A stretch of 64,000 nt of DNA from Akkermansiaceae bacterium (GCA_029866215.1 JARWZU010000011.1:62001-126000); one strand, 5' to 3'; numbered from the stretch's first letter, positions 1 to 10,433 are shown. Made by a program: numbers and translations. The notes: generated by a model not told the origin, from the letters alone.

Positions 1-1
1 C

Positions 2-1135
2 AAGTTGGTTCCCTTGTTTGCATTCATCGCTGTGTTTTGGTCGCTTTACGATCAAACGGGTTCTTCCTGGGTATTTCAGGCGGAGCAAATGAACCTAAAT
101 TTCATGGGAATTCATTGGCTCGAGTCGCAGATCCAAGCGGTCAACCCGATCCTGATCCTCCTGTTCATTCCGTTGTTCACCTTCATCATTTATCCGTGGA
201 TGAATCGAATGTTCCAACTGACGCCGCTGCGCAAGATCGGCATCGGATTGGCCCTGATCGCTGCGTCGTTTGCTCTCACCACGTTGATCCAGTCTTGGAT
301 CGACGCCGGACAGCGGCCGTCGATTGGTTGGCAAATGCTCGCGTATGTGATCATCACTGCGTCTGAAATCATGGTGTCGATTGTTGGGCTTGAATTCGCC
401 TATACTCAGTCACCTAAGGCGATGAAGTCATGGATCATGGCTTTGTTTTGGCTCGCCGTGTGGGGGGGGAATCAATTCACCGCGCAGGTGAATCACGTGA
501 TCGATATTCCCTCGGCTGGGACGAGGCAGTTCGAGCAGGCGAAGGCGCAGCTTCCTGCGGATTGGCAGGCATCGCCACGCACCATCACCCTGCCTGGGTA
601 CGATGGAGTGACCGGTACGGCCGACGATCTCGTCGCACGCTGCCACCAAGGACGCCTTGAATCGTTAGAAATCCCGGGACGCGCTCAGTTTCTCGCTGCG
701 GCGAGCCGGATTGAAGCGGTTTCCAAAGATGCCTTTCCATCAGATGAAGCGGGAGCCAAAACCATCGGCGATGCCAAAGACCCATGGGGCAATCCTTTGG
801 TTTACCACCTTATCGATTCGTCACATGCGCGGATTTCCAGTGCGGGGCCAGATCGGAAAAACAAAACCGAGTGGGACATTGGTGTCATCCTTGAAAAAAT
901 TGACAGCGGAGTAGCAACGGAAACCAACACGTGGTTAGGTCGGCGGAAGGCAGCATTGGGGATTCATGACAAGCCTGCCGAAGCCGGGTTTGCGCTCACC
1001 GAATTTTCCGGCGGGCAAAGTAAGCTCGAGGGGGCCGCCTACTTTCGGTTTTTCACCGTGCTGATCCTCGCGACGACGCTGCTTTTCATTCCGTTCGCGA
1101 TGCTCTATCGTCCGCGCACCTATCTCCACGACTGA
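2..1135 (+). CDS. POT/PTR-family peptide MFS transporter, 5'-truncated by window edge, with GspG-like insertion
   Basis: Frame is open from the window edge; hydrophobic TM segments; 'FWSLYDQTGSSWVFQAEQMN' and 'ASEIMVSIVGLEFAYTQSPKAMKSWIMALFWLAVWGGN' are typical of POT transporters. Confidence 0.85.
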   Translation, partial: KLVPLFAFIAVFWSLYDQTGSSWVFQAEQMNLNFMGIHWLESQIQAVNPILILLFIPLFTFIIYPWMNRMFQLTPLRKIGIGLALIAASFALTTLIQSWIDAGQRPSIGWQMLAYVIITASEIMVSIVGLEFAYTQSPKAMKSWIMALFWLAVWGGNQFTAQVNHVIDIPSAGTRQFEQAKAQLPADWQASPRTITLPGYDGVTGTADDLVARCHQGRLESLEIPGRAQFLAAASRIEAVSKDAFPSDEAGAKTIGDAKDPWGNPLVYHLIDSSHARISSAGPDRKNKTEWDIGVILEKIDSGVATETNTWLGRRKAALGIHDKPAEAGFALTEFSGGQSKLEGAAYFRFFTVLILATTLLFIPFAMLYRPRTYLHD

Positions 1136-1210
1136 GGCGGGGTGGCTTGCGATGAAATCGGAGTCCATAGTTCTTGCGTGTTCGGTGACCGCTGTGGCTA
1201 AATAGGCGAT

Positions 1211-2023
1211 GTGAAGGTCTATCTCGATTTGATGCGCGATGTCTTGGAGCACGGCGAGGAACGCCCAGACCGGACGGGAACGGGAACGGTTTCGGTTTTC
1301 GGAAGACAGGCTCGTTATGATTTGCGGCAAGGATTCCCATGCGTAACAACGAAAAAGTTGCACCTTCGGTCGATCATTCATGAGTTGTTGTGGTTTCTAA
1401 AAGGGGAGACCAACACCCGCTACTTGAAAGAGCATGGCGTGAGCATTTGGGATGAGTGGGCGGACGCCGATGGCGAGCTAGGGCCGGTTTATGGCAAGCA
1501 ATGGCGGGCATGGGAAACGCCTGAGGGGCGGACGGTGGACCAAATCCGCTTATTGATTGATGGCTTGCTCGGAAACCCAGGATCGCGGCGTCACTTGGTT
1601 TCCGCGTGGAATGTCGGTCAAATTCACCAGATGGCCTTGCCTCCTTGTCACTTGCTCTTCCAATTTTACGTCCATGAACCGACCGATGGCGGGCGACGTG
1701 GGCTTTCCTGTCAGCTGTATCAGCGCAGTGCGGATTTATTCTTGGGTGTGCCCTTCAACATTGCGTCGTATGCCTTGCTGACCCAAATGGTTGCCCACGT
1801 TTGCGGGTACGAGGCTCGAGATTTCGTCCACACGTTTGGGGATTTGCACCTTTATTCGAACCATTTGGAGCAGGCGGAGCTCCAGCTCACGCGCGAGCCG
1901 CGGCGCTTGCCGAAGCTGTGGCTGAACCCGGATGTTCGGGACATCGACGCATTCACCTTTGAGGACATTCGCCTTGAAGACTATGACCCTCATCCGCACA
2001 TCAAGGCCCCCGTAGCCATTTGA
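1211..2023 (+). CDS. thyA: Thymidylate synthase
   Basis: '[31 protein letters not shown]...[13 protein letters not shown]...[26 protein letters not shown]' ThyA signature; GTG start. Confidence 0.97.
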   Translation: MKVYLDLMRDVLEHGEERPDRTGTGTVSVFGRQARYDLRQGFPCVTTKKLHLRSIIHELLWFLKGETNTRYLKEHGVSIWDEWADADGELGPVYGKQWRAWETPEGRTVDQIRLLIDGLLGNPGSRRHLVSAWNVGQIHQMALPPCHLLFQFYVHEPTDGGRRGLSCQLYQRSADLFLGVPFNIASYALLTQMVAHVCGYEARDFVHTFGDLHLYSNHLEQAELQLTREPRRLPKLWLNPDVRDIDAFTFEDIRLEDYDPHPHIKAPVAI

Positions 2024-2027
2024 CCCC

Positions 2028-2396
2028 ATGTTTGATTACGAGCAACGAGAGGAGAAACTCATTTCTAGGGCCGCCTTCCTGCGTCGGTTGGGGCATTCGC
2101 TTTTTGTCGGTGGATGGCTGATTGGGCTATCGCTGGGCGGGGGGATGCTCGGTTACCGGTGTTTTGAGCGGCTTCCATGGACGGATTCTTTTCTCAATGC
2201 CTCGATGATTTTGGGCGGGATGGGGCCAGTTGACCCGATGAAGTCGGAGGCGGGTAAAATGTTTGCTGGGTTTTATGCGCTTTATTCTGGCCTTGCGTTC
2301 TTGGTCCTTGCTGGATTGTTGTTCGCTCCGGTGGCACATCGGGTACTGCACAGCTTTCATTACGGCCCAGATGGGGAAGAGGAGGAGGATTCGTGA
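2028..2396 (+). CDS. Hypothetical small membrane protein between thyA and folA
   Basis: 122-aa ORF with two hydrophobic segments, tightly spaced between thyA and folA. Confidence 0.75.
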   Translation: MFDYEQREEKLISRAAFLRRLGHSLFVGGWLIGLSLGGGMLGYRCFERLPWTDSFLNASMILGGMGPVDPMKSEAGKMFAGFYALYSGLAFLVLAGLLFAPVAHRVLHSFHYGPDGEEEEDS

Positions 2397-2860
2397 GTTT
2401 GAATCTTACGGCGGTGGTTGCCATGACGCCCGAGCGGGTCATCGGGCGTGCTGGCGGGTTGCCATGGCATTTGCCGGAGGATCTGGCATTTTTTAAGCGG
2501 ACCACCTCTGGTCATCCCATCGTGATGGGCCGGAAAACCTACGAATCGATCGGCCGCCCGCTTCCAAAGCGGCGAAACATCGTGCTGACACGCGACACGG
2601 CTTGGTCGGCGGACGGAGTCGAGGTGATTTCGAGGCCTGAGGACCTCTCGAGTTTGCCCGGACTGGAAGGGCGGGTTTTCATCATTGGTGGTGCGGAGAT
2701 CTATGCCGCATTCATGCCAGCGTTGGATGATTTACTGGTGAGCCATGTTTTTGAAGCCTACGAGGGCGATACCCATTTTCCTGAGTTTCTAGTGGATTTT
2801 CCGCAGTCTGAGCGGATCGAGACCCATGAAACTTTTGAGGTGATCAGGCACTTCCGTTGA
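2393..2860 (+). CDS. folA: Dihydrofolate reductase
   Basis: 'VVAMTPERVIGRAGGLPWHLPEDLAFFKRTTSGHPIVMGRKTYESIGRPLPKRRNIVLTR' DHFR signature. Confidence 0.96.
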   Translation: MSLNLTAVVAMTPERVIGRAGGLPWHLPEDLAFFKRTTSGHPIVMGRKTYESIGRPLPKRRNIVLTRDTAWSADGVEVISRPEDLSSLPGLEGRVFIIGGAEIYAAFMPALDDLLVSHVFEAYEGDTHFPEFLVDFPQSERIETHETFEVIRHFR

Positions 2861-2975
2861 GCCTAGAAGGGGTCAAAACGCGCAGGGAAGGGGTCGGGGT
2901 GGCTTGCCAGTTTCGGCTTGCAACCTTAATTTTCATGGAATAACGTCCAAACGAACAGCTTCTGACGAAAGAAAG

Positions 2976-3002
2976 GAGTGGGTCTAGTACCCACTCTTTT
3001 TT
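2976..3002 (+). terminator. Intrinsic terminator/attenuator-like hairpin before nusA
   Basis: GAGTGGGT(2976-2983)-CTAGT-ACCCACTC(2989-2996), perfect 8-bp stem followed by TTTTTT (2997-3002). Confidence 0.8.
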
Positions 3003-3040
3003 GTCTCCAGATGTCACACGCATTCTTTGCAGACACTACC

Positions 3041-4327
3041 ATGACTAACGACATCGTCGCCCTCATTGATTATTACGAAAAGGAAAAAGGCATCGACCGT
3101 GATAAGGTCGTCGCCGCGTTGGAATTTGCCTTTATTTCGGCCTATCGTAAAATGGTTCCCGGCGCTGATGCCATCGAGACGCTTCGTGCGGAAGTGAATA
3201 CCAAGAAGGGTGAAACCCGCGTTTTCGCCGCGCTCACCGTGGTAGCTGACGAAGATTACTCGGACCGATTTAATGAAGTACCGCTGGCTACGGCTTCAAA
3301 GAAAAATCCTGCGGCGCAAGCTGGCGACATTCAGGAATTCAATGTGACTCCAAAGGATTTTGGGCGTATTGCCGTTCAGACTGCCAAACAGACGATGATG
3401 CAGCGCCTCCGCCAAGCGGAGAAGGAAATGATTTATGAGGAATTCAAGGATCGTGCCGGGGATGTTGTCTCTGGAACCGTCCGCCGCTTCGAGCGGAATG
3501 ATGTGATGATCGACCTCGGGAAATTTGAGGGCATCATGCCGAACCGCGAGCGAGTGCAAGGTGAGGACTACAACATCGGCGACCGCATCCGTGCGTATGT
3601 GCTCGCTGTTGAAAATGAAGGCCGTGGCCCTGAAATCATCCTTTCGCGTAGCCACCCAAATTTTGTTCGCCGCTTGTTTGAAGCGGAAGTGAACGAGATC
3701 TCAGATCGCACCGTTGAAATCCGTGGCATCGCTCGAGAAGCCGGATTTCGCACAAAGGTGGCAGTTTGGAGCAGCGATCCAAAGGTTGATCCTGTCGGTG
3801 CTTGCGTTGGCATGCGGGGGGCTCGCGTCAAAAACATCGTCCGTGAGCTGAACAACGAGAAGGTCGACATCATCCGCTGGAGTGAGGACCCCAAAGAATT
3901 TGTCCGTGAGGCCTTGAAGCCGGCGGAACTCCGCTCCATCACGGTTGATGAGGTCGCACGCGCTGTTCACGTGACGGTCGATGAGGCAGACTTGAGCAAA
4001 GCGATCGGCCGCAAGGGCCAAAACGCCCGTCTTTCGTCCCGCTTGATGGGTTGGGACGTTCAAGTCCGTCGCGACGAGTCCAAAGAGGAACAATTCAAAG
4101 AAAAAATCGGTGGTGCTGCCCACACGCTTGGCGAGCAACTCGGAATCACCGACGAATTGGCAAACAAGCTGACTCTTGCCGGTGGTTTCAATCCAGAATT
4201 GGTCATCGATATGCCTGCGGATTACATCGCGGCTGCCCTAGAGATTACCGAAGAGGCCGCAGAAGCGATTCTTGTGCGCGCTCATGGGATCGTCAGTGGC
4301 GCCGATGTCGCCAGCCATGCCGATTGA
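3041..4327 (+). CDS. nusA: Transcription termination/antitermination factor NusA
   Basis: N-terminal, S1 and KH regions recognisable ('GDVVSGTVRRFERNDVMIDLGKFEGIMP', 'GACVGMRGARVKNIVRELNNEKVDIIRW'). The ORF-track start at 2978 lies inside the hairpin; ATG at 3011 or 3041 is more plausible. Confidence 0.95.
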   Translation: MTNDIVALIDYYEKEKGIDRDKVVAALEFAFISAYRKMVPGADAIETLRAEVNTKKGETRVFAALTVVADEDYSDRFNEVPLATASKKNPAAQAGDIQEFNVTPKDFGRIAVQTAKQTMMQRLRQAEKEMIYEEFKDRAGDVVSGTVRRFERNDVMIDLGKFEGIMPNRERVQGEDYNIGDRIRAYVLAVENEGRGPEIILSRSHPNFVRRLFEAEVNEISDRTVEIRGIAREAGFRTKVAVWSSDPKVDPVGACVGMRGARVKNIVRELNNEKVDIIRWSEDPKEFVREALKPAELRSITVDEVARAVHVTVDEADLSKAIGRKGQNARLSSRLMGWDVQVRRDESKEEQFKEKIGGAAHTLGEQLGITDELANKLTLAGGFNPELVIDMPADYIAAALEITEEAAEAILVRAHGIVSGADVASHAD

Positions 4328-4393
4328 TTTTTTTAACCATTTTTTACCGTTCACCACTCTTTTAAATTTCTACCGAACTCTGCAACAAGCCGG

Positions 4394-6532
4394 ATGCCCG
4401 AAAATAGCGACAGCTCTCCCAATAAAAACAAGGTTCTCGATCTTCTCGACGGAGCCAAAAAACCTTCGCGCCGTGAGCGTCAGCGCAAGGAGGCAGAAGT
4501 CATCCCGCCGGCCCCGAGTGTCTTGGATGCCCAAAAGGCCAATGCCCTCGATCTTTTTGCCGAGGATAAAAAACCAAAAGTACGAAAATCCGTGCGCACG
4601 GGCAAAGCGGTCCTCGGAACGATTTCCAAAATTCTCGACCCTGAAATTCCTGCTCCCGTACCGGAGCCGAAGGTTGCTGAGGAACCCGCCGTGGTCCCGG
4701 TAATCGCGAATAAAGCAGAAATTATTGACTCTGATCTTGCTTCGGATGACCCCAAGTTGATCGTCATCAAGCCGCCGATCCTGATTCCTGATCTGGCCGC
4801 CCGCCTCGGACTCAAGCCATTCAATATCATGGCCGATCTCATCAAGATCGGCGTGTTTCCGGCTCCCAATCAACCGCTCGAACCTGAAATCGCCGCAAAG
4901 GTCTGTGAGATTCACGGATTTGTGTTCGAGCGGGAGAAGCGCGATAAAGAAAAAGGCTTCCACAAGGTCGAGGAAGTCATCAAAGAGCCAGAATTGGTGA
5001 TTGAAGAGCCAGAGGATCTTCTGAAGTACCGTCCGCCGATCATCACGATCATGGGACACGTCGACCATGGCAAAACCTCGATCCTCGATTTCCTTCGCAA
5101 GACGAAGATCACAGCCGGCGAGGCAGGTGGCATCACTCAGCACATCGGTGCCTATCAGGTCATTCACAACGAGCAGGAAATCACCTTCCTCGACACACCA
5201 GGCCATGCGATTTTCTCGGACATGCGCGCCCGCGGTGCCGACATCACCGACATCGTGGTGCTCGTGGTCGCCGCCAATGATGGCATCATGCCGCAGACGA
5301 TCGAGGCGATCAAGCATGCGAAAAAGGCCCGGAAAACGATCATCGTGGCGATCAACAAGTGCGACCTTCCCTCTGCGAATGTGGACCGTGTGAAATCGCA
5401 GCTCGCAGAGCAAGGATTGCAAACCACCGACTTTGGTGGCGACACGGAGTTTGCCGAGGTTTCCGCACTGACGGGCGCGGGGATGGACGATCTTCTGGAT
5501 CTCATGGCCCTCCAAGCCGAAGTGCTTGAGCTGAAGGCAAATCCGAAAGCAACTGCTCGTGCTGCGGTCATCGAGGCCCGCGTGGTTCCCGGCCGTGGAA
5601 CGACTGCTACCGTCATCGTCGAGTCTGGCACGCTGAAGGTTGGCACGCCATTCATCTGCGGCCCCTACGCCGGCAAAGTCCGCTCGCTCATCAATGATCG
5701 CGGCGTGGCAATCAAATCCGCGCACCCAGGCATGCCGGTCGAAGTGATCGGTTTTGAAGAATTGCCGAACGTGGGTGATCATCTCACTGAGATGAAGTCA
5801 GAGCGCGAAGCGAAATCACTCGCGGGCGAGCGCCAAGAGGCCCAGCGCTTGGTCCGTCTCAAGCCACAGCATCGCAATCGCATGGAGGATCTTTACTCGA
5901 TGGTTCGTGATGGCGGCGGTAAGGCTCAACTCAAGTTGATCTTAAAATGCGACGTCCAAGGGTCGGTCGAGGCGATCAAGAAGGCGGTTCTCGCCATCGA
6001 ATCCGAGAAGGTCGATTGTTCGTTCATCACAGCAGCCGCTGGGCCGATCACGGAGTCAGACATTTCCTACGCAGCATCCACGGATGCGATCATCCTCGGA
6101 TTTAACGTCAAGGTAGAAGCCAAGGCCGTGAAGTCTGCGAAGGCGGCGAGCGTCGAGGTGAAGCTCTACTCCGTGGTTTATGAACTCATTGACCAAGTGC
6201 GTGAGGCGATGCTCGGCCTGTTGGAGCCTCTCACTCGCGAGTCGGTCATCGGCCATGCGGAAGTGCGCCAAGTGTTCAAATTGTCCCGCGGACGCGCCGC
6301 AGGTTCGTTCGTCACCGATGGTCGTATTCATCGCAAGGCCCACGCTCGTGTGGTTCGCGGTGGAATCCCTGTTTTCGATGGTCGCATGTCGACGCTCCGC
6401 CGCTTCCATGAGGAGGTCGAGGAGGTCCGCACCAACTTCGAATGCGGCATTCGCCTCGGTGAGTTCAATGAGTATCAGGAAGGTGACATCATCGAGTGCT
6501 ACAAGCTCGAGAAATACGCGCAGACCCTGTAA
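4394..6532 (+). CDS. infB: Translation initiation factor IF-2
   Basis: 'RPPIITIMGHVDHGKTSILDFLRKTKITAGEAGGITQHIGAYQV...DTPGHAIFSDMRARGADITDIVVLVVAANDGIMPQT'. Confidence 0.98.
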   Translation: MPENSDSSPNKNKVLDLLDGAKKPSRRERQRKEAEVIPPAPSVLDAQKANALDLFAEDKKPKVRKSVRTGKAVLGTISKILDPEIPAPVPEPKVAEEPAVVPVIANKAEIIDSDLASDDPKLIVIKPPILIPDLAARLGLKPFNIMADLIKIGVFPAPNQPLEPEIAAKVCEIHGFVFEREKRDKEKGFHKVEEVIKEPELVIEEPEDLLKYRPPIITIMGHVDHGKTSILDFLRKTKITAGEAGGITQHIGAYQVIHNEQEITFLDTPGHAIFSDMRARGADITDIVVLVVAANDGIMPQTIEAIKHAKKARKTIIVAINKCDLPSANVDRVKSQLAEQGLQTTDFGGDTEFAEVSALTGAGMDDLLDLMALQAEVLELKANPKATARAAVIEARVVPGRGTTATVIVESGTLKVGTPFICGPYAGKVRSLINDRGVAIKSAHPGMPVEVIGFEELPNVGDHLTEMKSEREAKSLAGERQEAQRLVRLKPQHRNRMEDLYSMVRDGGGKAQLKLILKCDVQGSVEAIKKAVLAIESEKVDCSFITAAAGPITESDISYAASTDAIILGFNVKVEAKAVKSAKAASVEVKLYSVVYELIDQVREAMLGLLEPLTRESVIGHAEVRQVFKLSRGRAAGSFVTDGRIHRKAHARVVRGGIPVFDGRMSTLRRFHEEVEEVRTNFECGIRLGEFNEYQEGDIIECYKLEKYAQTL

Positions 6533-6615
6533 GCTGGCCAACGCGCCCTTGATTATCATGGGCAGCTAGGCGATCGCCATTCATCTCATTTTTAGTTTCC
6601 AGAACTTACCGCACC

Positions 6616-6972
6616 ATGTCCCGCCGTCTTGATCGAGTCAACGAGCTCCTCCGCCGCGAGATCGGCAATGTCATTCAGAAAGACTATGAATGGCACAACC
6701 GACTGGTGACGGTCAGTGAGGTCGAGGTCACTCAGGACCTCAAGGAAGCCAAGGTCTGGGTCGGTGTGCTCGGCGGTGAAGCCGGCTCAGTGATCACGAA
6801 GCTCAATAAGGATCACGGCCAGATTCAGTCCAAGGTGATGAAGCGGGTGGTATTGAAATCGACGCCAGTTTTGCGCTTCAACCACGACGCCTCGTCGATC
6901 CGTGGAGTGGACATTGTCAATCTTCTTGAGGAGGTCGATAAACTGCCGAAAGCTCCCGAAGAACCCGTTTGA
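6616..6972 (+). CDS. rbfA: Ribosome-binding factor A
   Basis: 'MSRRLDRVNELLRREIGNVIQKDY...VTVSEVEVTQDLKEAKVWV' downstream of infB. Confidence 0.93.
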   Translation: MSRRLDRVNELLRREIGNVIQKDYEWHNRLVTVSEVEVTQDLKEAKVWVGVLGGEAGSVITKLNKDHGQIQSKVMKRVVLKSTPVLRFNHDASSIRGVDIVNLLEEVDKLPKAPEEPV

Positions 6973-7088
6973 GGGCTGGGACAACTCATTAAATTTCAGT
7001 TGGTTGTGGCGGTCGTTTTTTGTGGGGTGTGCGAGTTAGGTGAATTCCGCGCTCGCCAGCGCTCTAACTGGCACACTAGGTTTTAGCC

Positions 7089-9134
7089 ATGCCTCGCACG
7101 TTTCGCATGATTCTTTGGTTTGGCGTTTCCCTTCTTGGGATGGTCGCCGTTGCCATCGCCGCCATCCAGCGGGATGAACCGGTCAACGCGCTTTGGTTAG
7201 TGATCGCCGGGGTTTGCACGTTCGCCGTAGCCTATCGGTTTTATTCGGCATGGTTGATGGCGAAGGTTCTCACAGTGGATGATCTGCGTGCGCCCGCTGC
7301 GGTCACTTGCAGTGACGGAAAAGATTTTGTTCCGACGCCGAAGTGGGTGGTGTTTGGTCACCACTTTGCGGCCATCGCTGGGCCAGGACCACTGGTTGGG
7401 CCGGTGCTTGCTGCGCAGTTTGGCTACCTCCCGGGGATGCTTTGGATTTTGATTGGTGCGACGCTCGGTGGTGGCGTGCATGATGCAGTCATCCTCTTCG
7501 CCTCGATGCGGAGAAATGGAAAATCGCTAGGCCGGATGCTCAAGGAGGAGATGAATCCGGTCATTGGGATCATCGCGATGGTTAGTTTGCTGGCGATCAT
7601 GACGATTCTTCTAGCCGTCTTGGGGTTAGTGGTGGTGAAAGCGCTTGCGGAAAGTCCTTGGGGGCTGTTCACGATCGCGGCGACCATCCCACTGGCCTTC
7701 ATCATGGGGCTAATGATCAAGTCGGGAAAATTCAGCGTCTCGGCGGCGTCGGTCTTTGGGCTGATCGGGCTAACTGCAGCGGTCGTTGGAGGGAAGTATC
7801 TTACTCCTTTTTGGATATCGGTTTTTACCTTGAGTGCCACACAACTTGCATGGGCGGTCATGATTTATGGATTCGCTGCCAGTGTGTTGCCGGTCTGGAT
7901 GTTGTTGGCCCCACGTGACTACCTGAGCACGTTCATGAAGCTTGGCACGGTCGCGGTGCTTGGAGTGTTCATTGTGATTCTCGCGCCGCCGCTTCACATG
8001 CCAGCCATTACGCCCTTCGTGAAAGGTGGGGGATTTGTGGTACCTGGACCGGTGTTTCCTTTCGTGTGCATCACCATCGCGTGCGGCGCTGTCAGTGGTT
8101 TTCATTCGCTCATCGCCTCTGGTACCACGCCGAAATTGCTCACTCGGGAAAAGGACATCCGTTTGATCGGCTATGGCTCGATGGTGGTCGAAATGTTGGT
8201 CGCGCTGATGGCGATCATTGCGGCGTGTGCGCTCCAGCCGGGGGAGTACTTCGCAATCAATTCTCCGGTCGACCCTAACAATCCGGCTGCGGTGACCGCG
8301 CAGATCGCGAAGATCAATTCCTACGGTCCCGTTTATGCGGTCACAGAAGCGCACATGAGCCAACTGGCCAAAGACCTTGGCGAGCCGAACATGATTGGCA
8401 AGGTCGGTGGTGCACCGACGTTTGCGGTAGGCATGGCTCACATGTTTGCCAAGGTCATCCCCGGTAAGACGGCGCTCTCGTTGTGGTATCACTTCGCCAT
8501 CATGTTTGAGGCGCTTTTCATCCTTACCACGTTGGATGCCGGAACCCGTGTGGGGCGTTTCATCTTGCAGGATCTGCTAGGAAATCTATCGCCGCGACTC
8601 GGCAATACCCGCTCATGGTTGGGAAATGTCGTTGCGACCGGTTTGCTGGTTTCGGCTTGGGGATTTTTTCTCTATCAGGGTGCATTGGATCCCGCCGGAA
8701 TCGCGCAGAGCCTATGGCCAATCTTCGGGATCTCTAACCAGCTCCTCTCGGTCATCGCGTTTTGTTTGGGCACGGTTATTCTCATCAAGATGGGAAAGGC
8801 GCGTTACTGCTGGGTCACGGTGGTTCCGATGGTTTTCCTAACATGTGTCACGTTCACTGCAGGCTGGATGAAGATCTTCTCGGCGAAGGCGGCGGGGTTC
8901 TTGCCAGCCATCCAGCGGCTAGAGGCCAAGGCGGTCACGGGCTTGAGCGCTATCGAAAAAAACCAACTTTTCAATGCGCGCATCGATGTGGTAGTGACAA
9001 TGGTCTTTTTGTTTTTTGTCGGGTTGATCGTGGTGGGGACTGCGTATGAATGTTGGCTTCTTCTCACCAAGCGCAAGCCGAGCGTGCTGCGCGAGAGCGA
9101 GTACGTCGCGCAGGCCGACGTGGGTGAGGCTTGA
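7089..9134 (+). CDS. Carbon starvation protein CstA-family transporter
   Basis: 'VFGHHFAAIAGPGPLVGPVLAAQFGYLPGMLWILIGATLGGGVHDAVILFASMRRNGKSLG' CstA signature. Confidence 0.95.
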   Translation: MPRTFRMILWFGVSLLGMVAVAIAAIQRDEPVNALWLVIAGVCTFAVAYRFYSAWLMAKVLTVDDLRAPAAVTCSDGKDFVPTPKWVVFGHHFAAIAGPGPLVGPVLAAQFGYLPGMLWILIGATLGGGVHDAVILFASMRRNGKSLGRMLKEEMNPVIGIIAMVSLLAIMTILLAVLGLVVVKALAESPWGLFTIAATIPLAFIMGLMIKSGKFSVSAASVFGLIGLTAAVVGGKYLTPFWISVFTLSATQLAWAVMIYGFAASVLPVWMLLAPRDYLSTFMKLGTVAVLGVFIVILAPPLHMPAITPFVKGGGFVVPGPVFPFVCITIACGAVSGFHSLIASGTTPKLLTREKDIRLIGYGSMVVEMLVALMAIIAACALQPGEYFAINSPVDPNNPAAVTAQIAKINSYGPVYAVTEAHMSQLAKDLGEPNMIGKVGGAPTFAVGMAHMFAKVIPGKTALSLWYHFAIMFEALFILTTLDAGTRVGRFILQDLLGNLSPRLGNTRSWLGNVVATGLLVSAWGFFLYQGALDPAGIAQSLWPIFGISNQLLSVIAFCLGTVILIKMGKARYCWVTVVPMVFLTCVTFTAGWMKIFSAKAAGFLPAIQRLEAKAVTGLSAIEKNQLFNARIDVVVTMVFLFFVGLIVVGTAYECWLLLTKRKPSVLRESEYVAQADVGEA

Positions 9135-9243
9135 GGTTAGAATCGGTTCCTTGCGCTGATTTTTCGTCGATTCGTCGTTAGGCGCTACCATTCAGATGGT
9201 GAAGAGGACTTGCAGGGAACTCATTCGGAGGGTATCTCCAGAC

Positions 9244-9990
9244 ATGCCATTGATCCTCGGCGTCAACATCGACCACATTGCGACCCTTCGGCAGGCGCGC
9301 TACGCGCAGACTCCGGACTCGCCCAATGCTGAACCTTGTCCGGTGCTAGCGGGGCATGACGCCGTGGCTGGCAGCGCGGATTCGCTGACCATCCATGTCC
9401 GGGGCGATCGGCGACACATGCAGGATGCAGACGCCTTCCGCATTCGGGCCGAGGTCGGCGTTCCGTTGAATTTCGAAATGGGGGTGACCGACGAAATGGT
9501 TGGCATTGCCATTCGGCTGAAGCCGGATTTCGCCTGCCTTGTTCCAGAGGCTCGCATGGAAATCACCACCGAGGGTGGCTTGGACGTGGTGGCAAATTTT
9601 GAAAAAACGCGAGATGCGGTGGCGCGACTGCAAGAGGCTGGCATTCGGGTCAGCTTGTTCATTGATCCTGACCTTGCGCAGATCGAGGCTGCCAGCAAGG
9701 CCGGTGCCGAAATGATCGAGTTGCACACCGGCGAGTTTGCGAATGCCACTGGCGGCCGGCTGGTCGAAGAAATCGCGCGATTGGTTACCAGTGCCAAGGC
9801 TGGACACGGTGCTGGTTTGCAGGTGAATGCGGGCCATGGCATCAACTATTCGAACGTCGATTCCATCCTCACGGTGCCACATCTCACTGAACTCAACATC
9901 GGACACAGCATTGTGGCTCGTGCGACTCGAGTGGGATTGACCCAAGCAGTTAGAGAAATGAAGCAGCTCATGGAGCCCTACCGGTTTTAG
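9244..9990 (+). CDS. pdxJ: Pyridoxine 5'-phosphate synthase
   Basis: 'MPLILGVNIDHIATLRQARYAQTPDS...ADSLTIHVRGDRRHMQDAD'; start placed at ATG 9244. Confidence 0.96.
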   Translation: MPLILGVNIDHIATLRQARYAQTPDSPNAEPCPVLAGHDAVAGSADSLTIHVRGDRRHMQDADAFRIRAEVGVPLNFEMGVTDEMVGIAIRLKPDFACLVPEARMEITTEGGLDVVANFEKTRDAVARLQEAGIRVSLFIDPDLAQIEAASKAGAEMIELHTGEFANATGGRLVEEIARLVTSAKAGHGAGLQVNAGHGINYSNVDSILTVPHLTELNIGHSIVARATRVGLTQAVREMKQLMEPYRF

Positions 9991-9992
9991 CC

Positions 9993-10427
9993 ATGCAGAT
10001 TTTTGGAATTGGAATCGACGTGGTGGAAGTGGATCGGATCGCTTCGGCGATTGAGCGCCACGGAGATTCATTTCTCATGAAGCTATTCACAGACGGGGAG
10101 CGTGCGTATTGCGAGAGTCACCCGAAGCCTGCGGTTCATTACGCGGCTCGATTTGCGGCCAAAGAAGCGATTTCGAAAGCGCTGGGAACTGGTATCGGTG
10201 GACAAGCTGGGTGGTTAGATCTTGAAATCATCCGCACTGCCACGGGGGCGCCCAAGCTCCTGCTTCAAGGCAATGCCGCAGAGTTTGCTCGTCAAAATGG
10301 CATCATCGAGGTTCAGATCAGTCTCACCCACGCCCGTGATTATGCGGCCGCGAATGCGGTGGCCATCTGGGATGGTCTTGATGAACGAGCGACTATTCAA
10401 AAAGATGCGCCAAGCACTGAACTCTAA
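9993..10427 (+). CDS. acpS: Holo-[acyl-carrier-protein] synthase
   Basis: 'IFGIGIDVVEVDRIASAIERHGDSFLMKLFTDGERAYCE...HYAARFAAKEAISKALGTGI'. Confidence 0.95.
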   Translation: MQIFGIGIDVVEVDRIASAIERHGDSFLMKLFTDGERAYCESHPKPAVHYAARFAAKEAISKALGTGIGGQAGWLDLEIIRTATGAPKLLLQGNAAEFARQNGIIEVQISLTHARDYAAANAVAIWDGLDERATIQKDAPSTEL

Positions 10428-10433
10428 AATCTG

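Noticed and set aside
4370-5782. 470-aa minus-strand ORF opposite infB
   Set aside because: Shadow ORF antisense to a clearly recognised IF-2 gene; no recognisable protein features.
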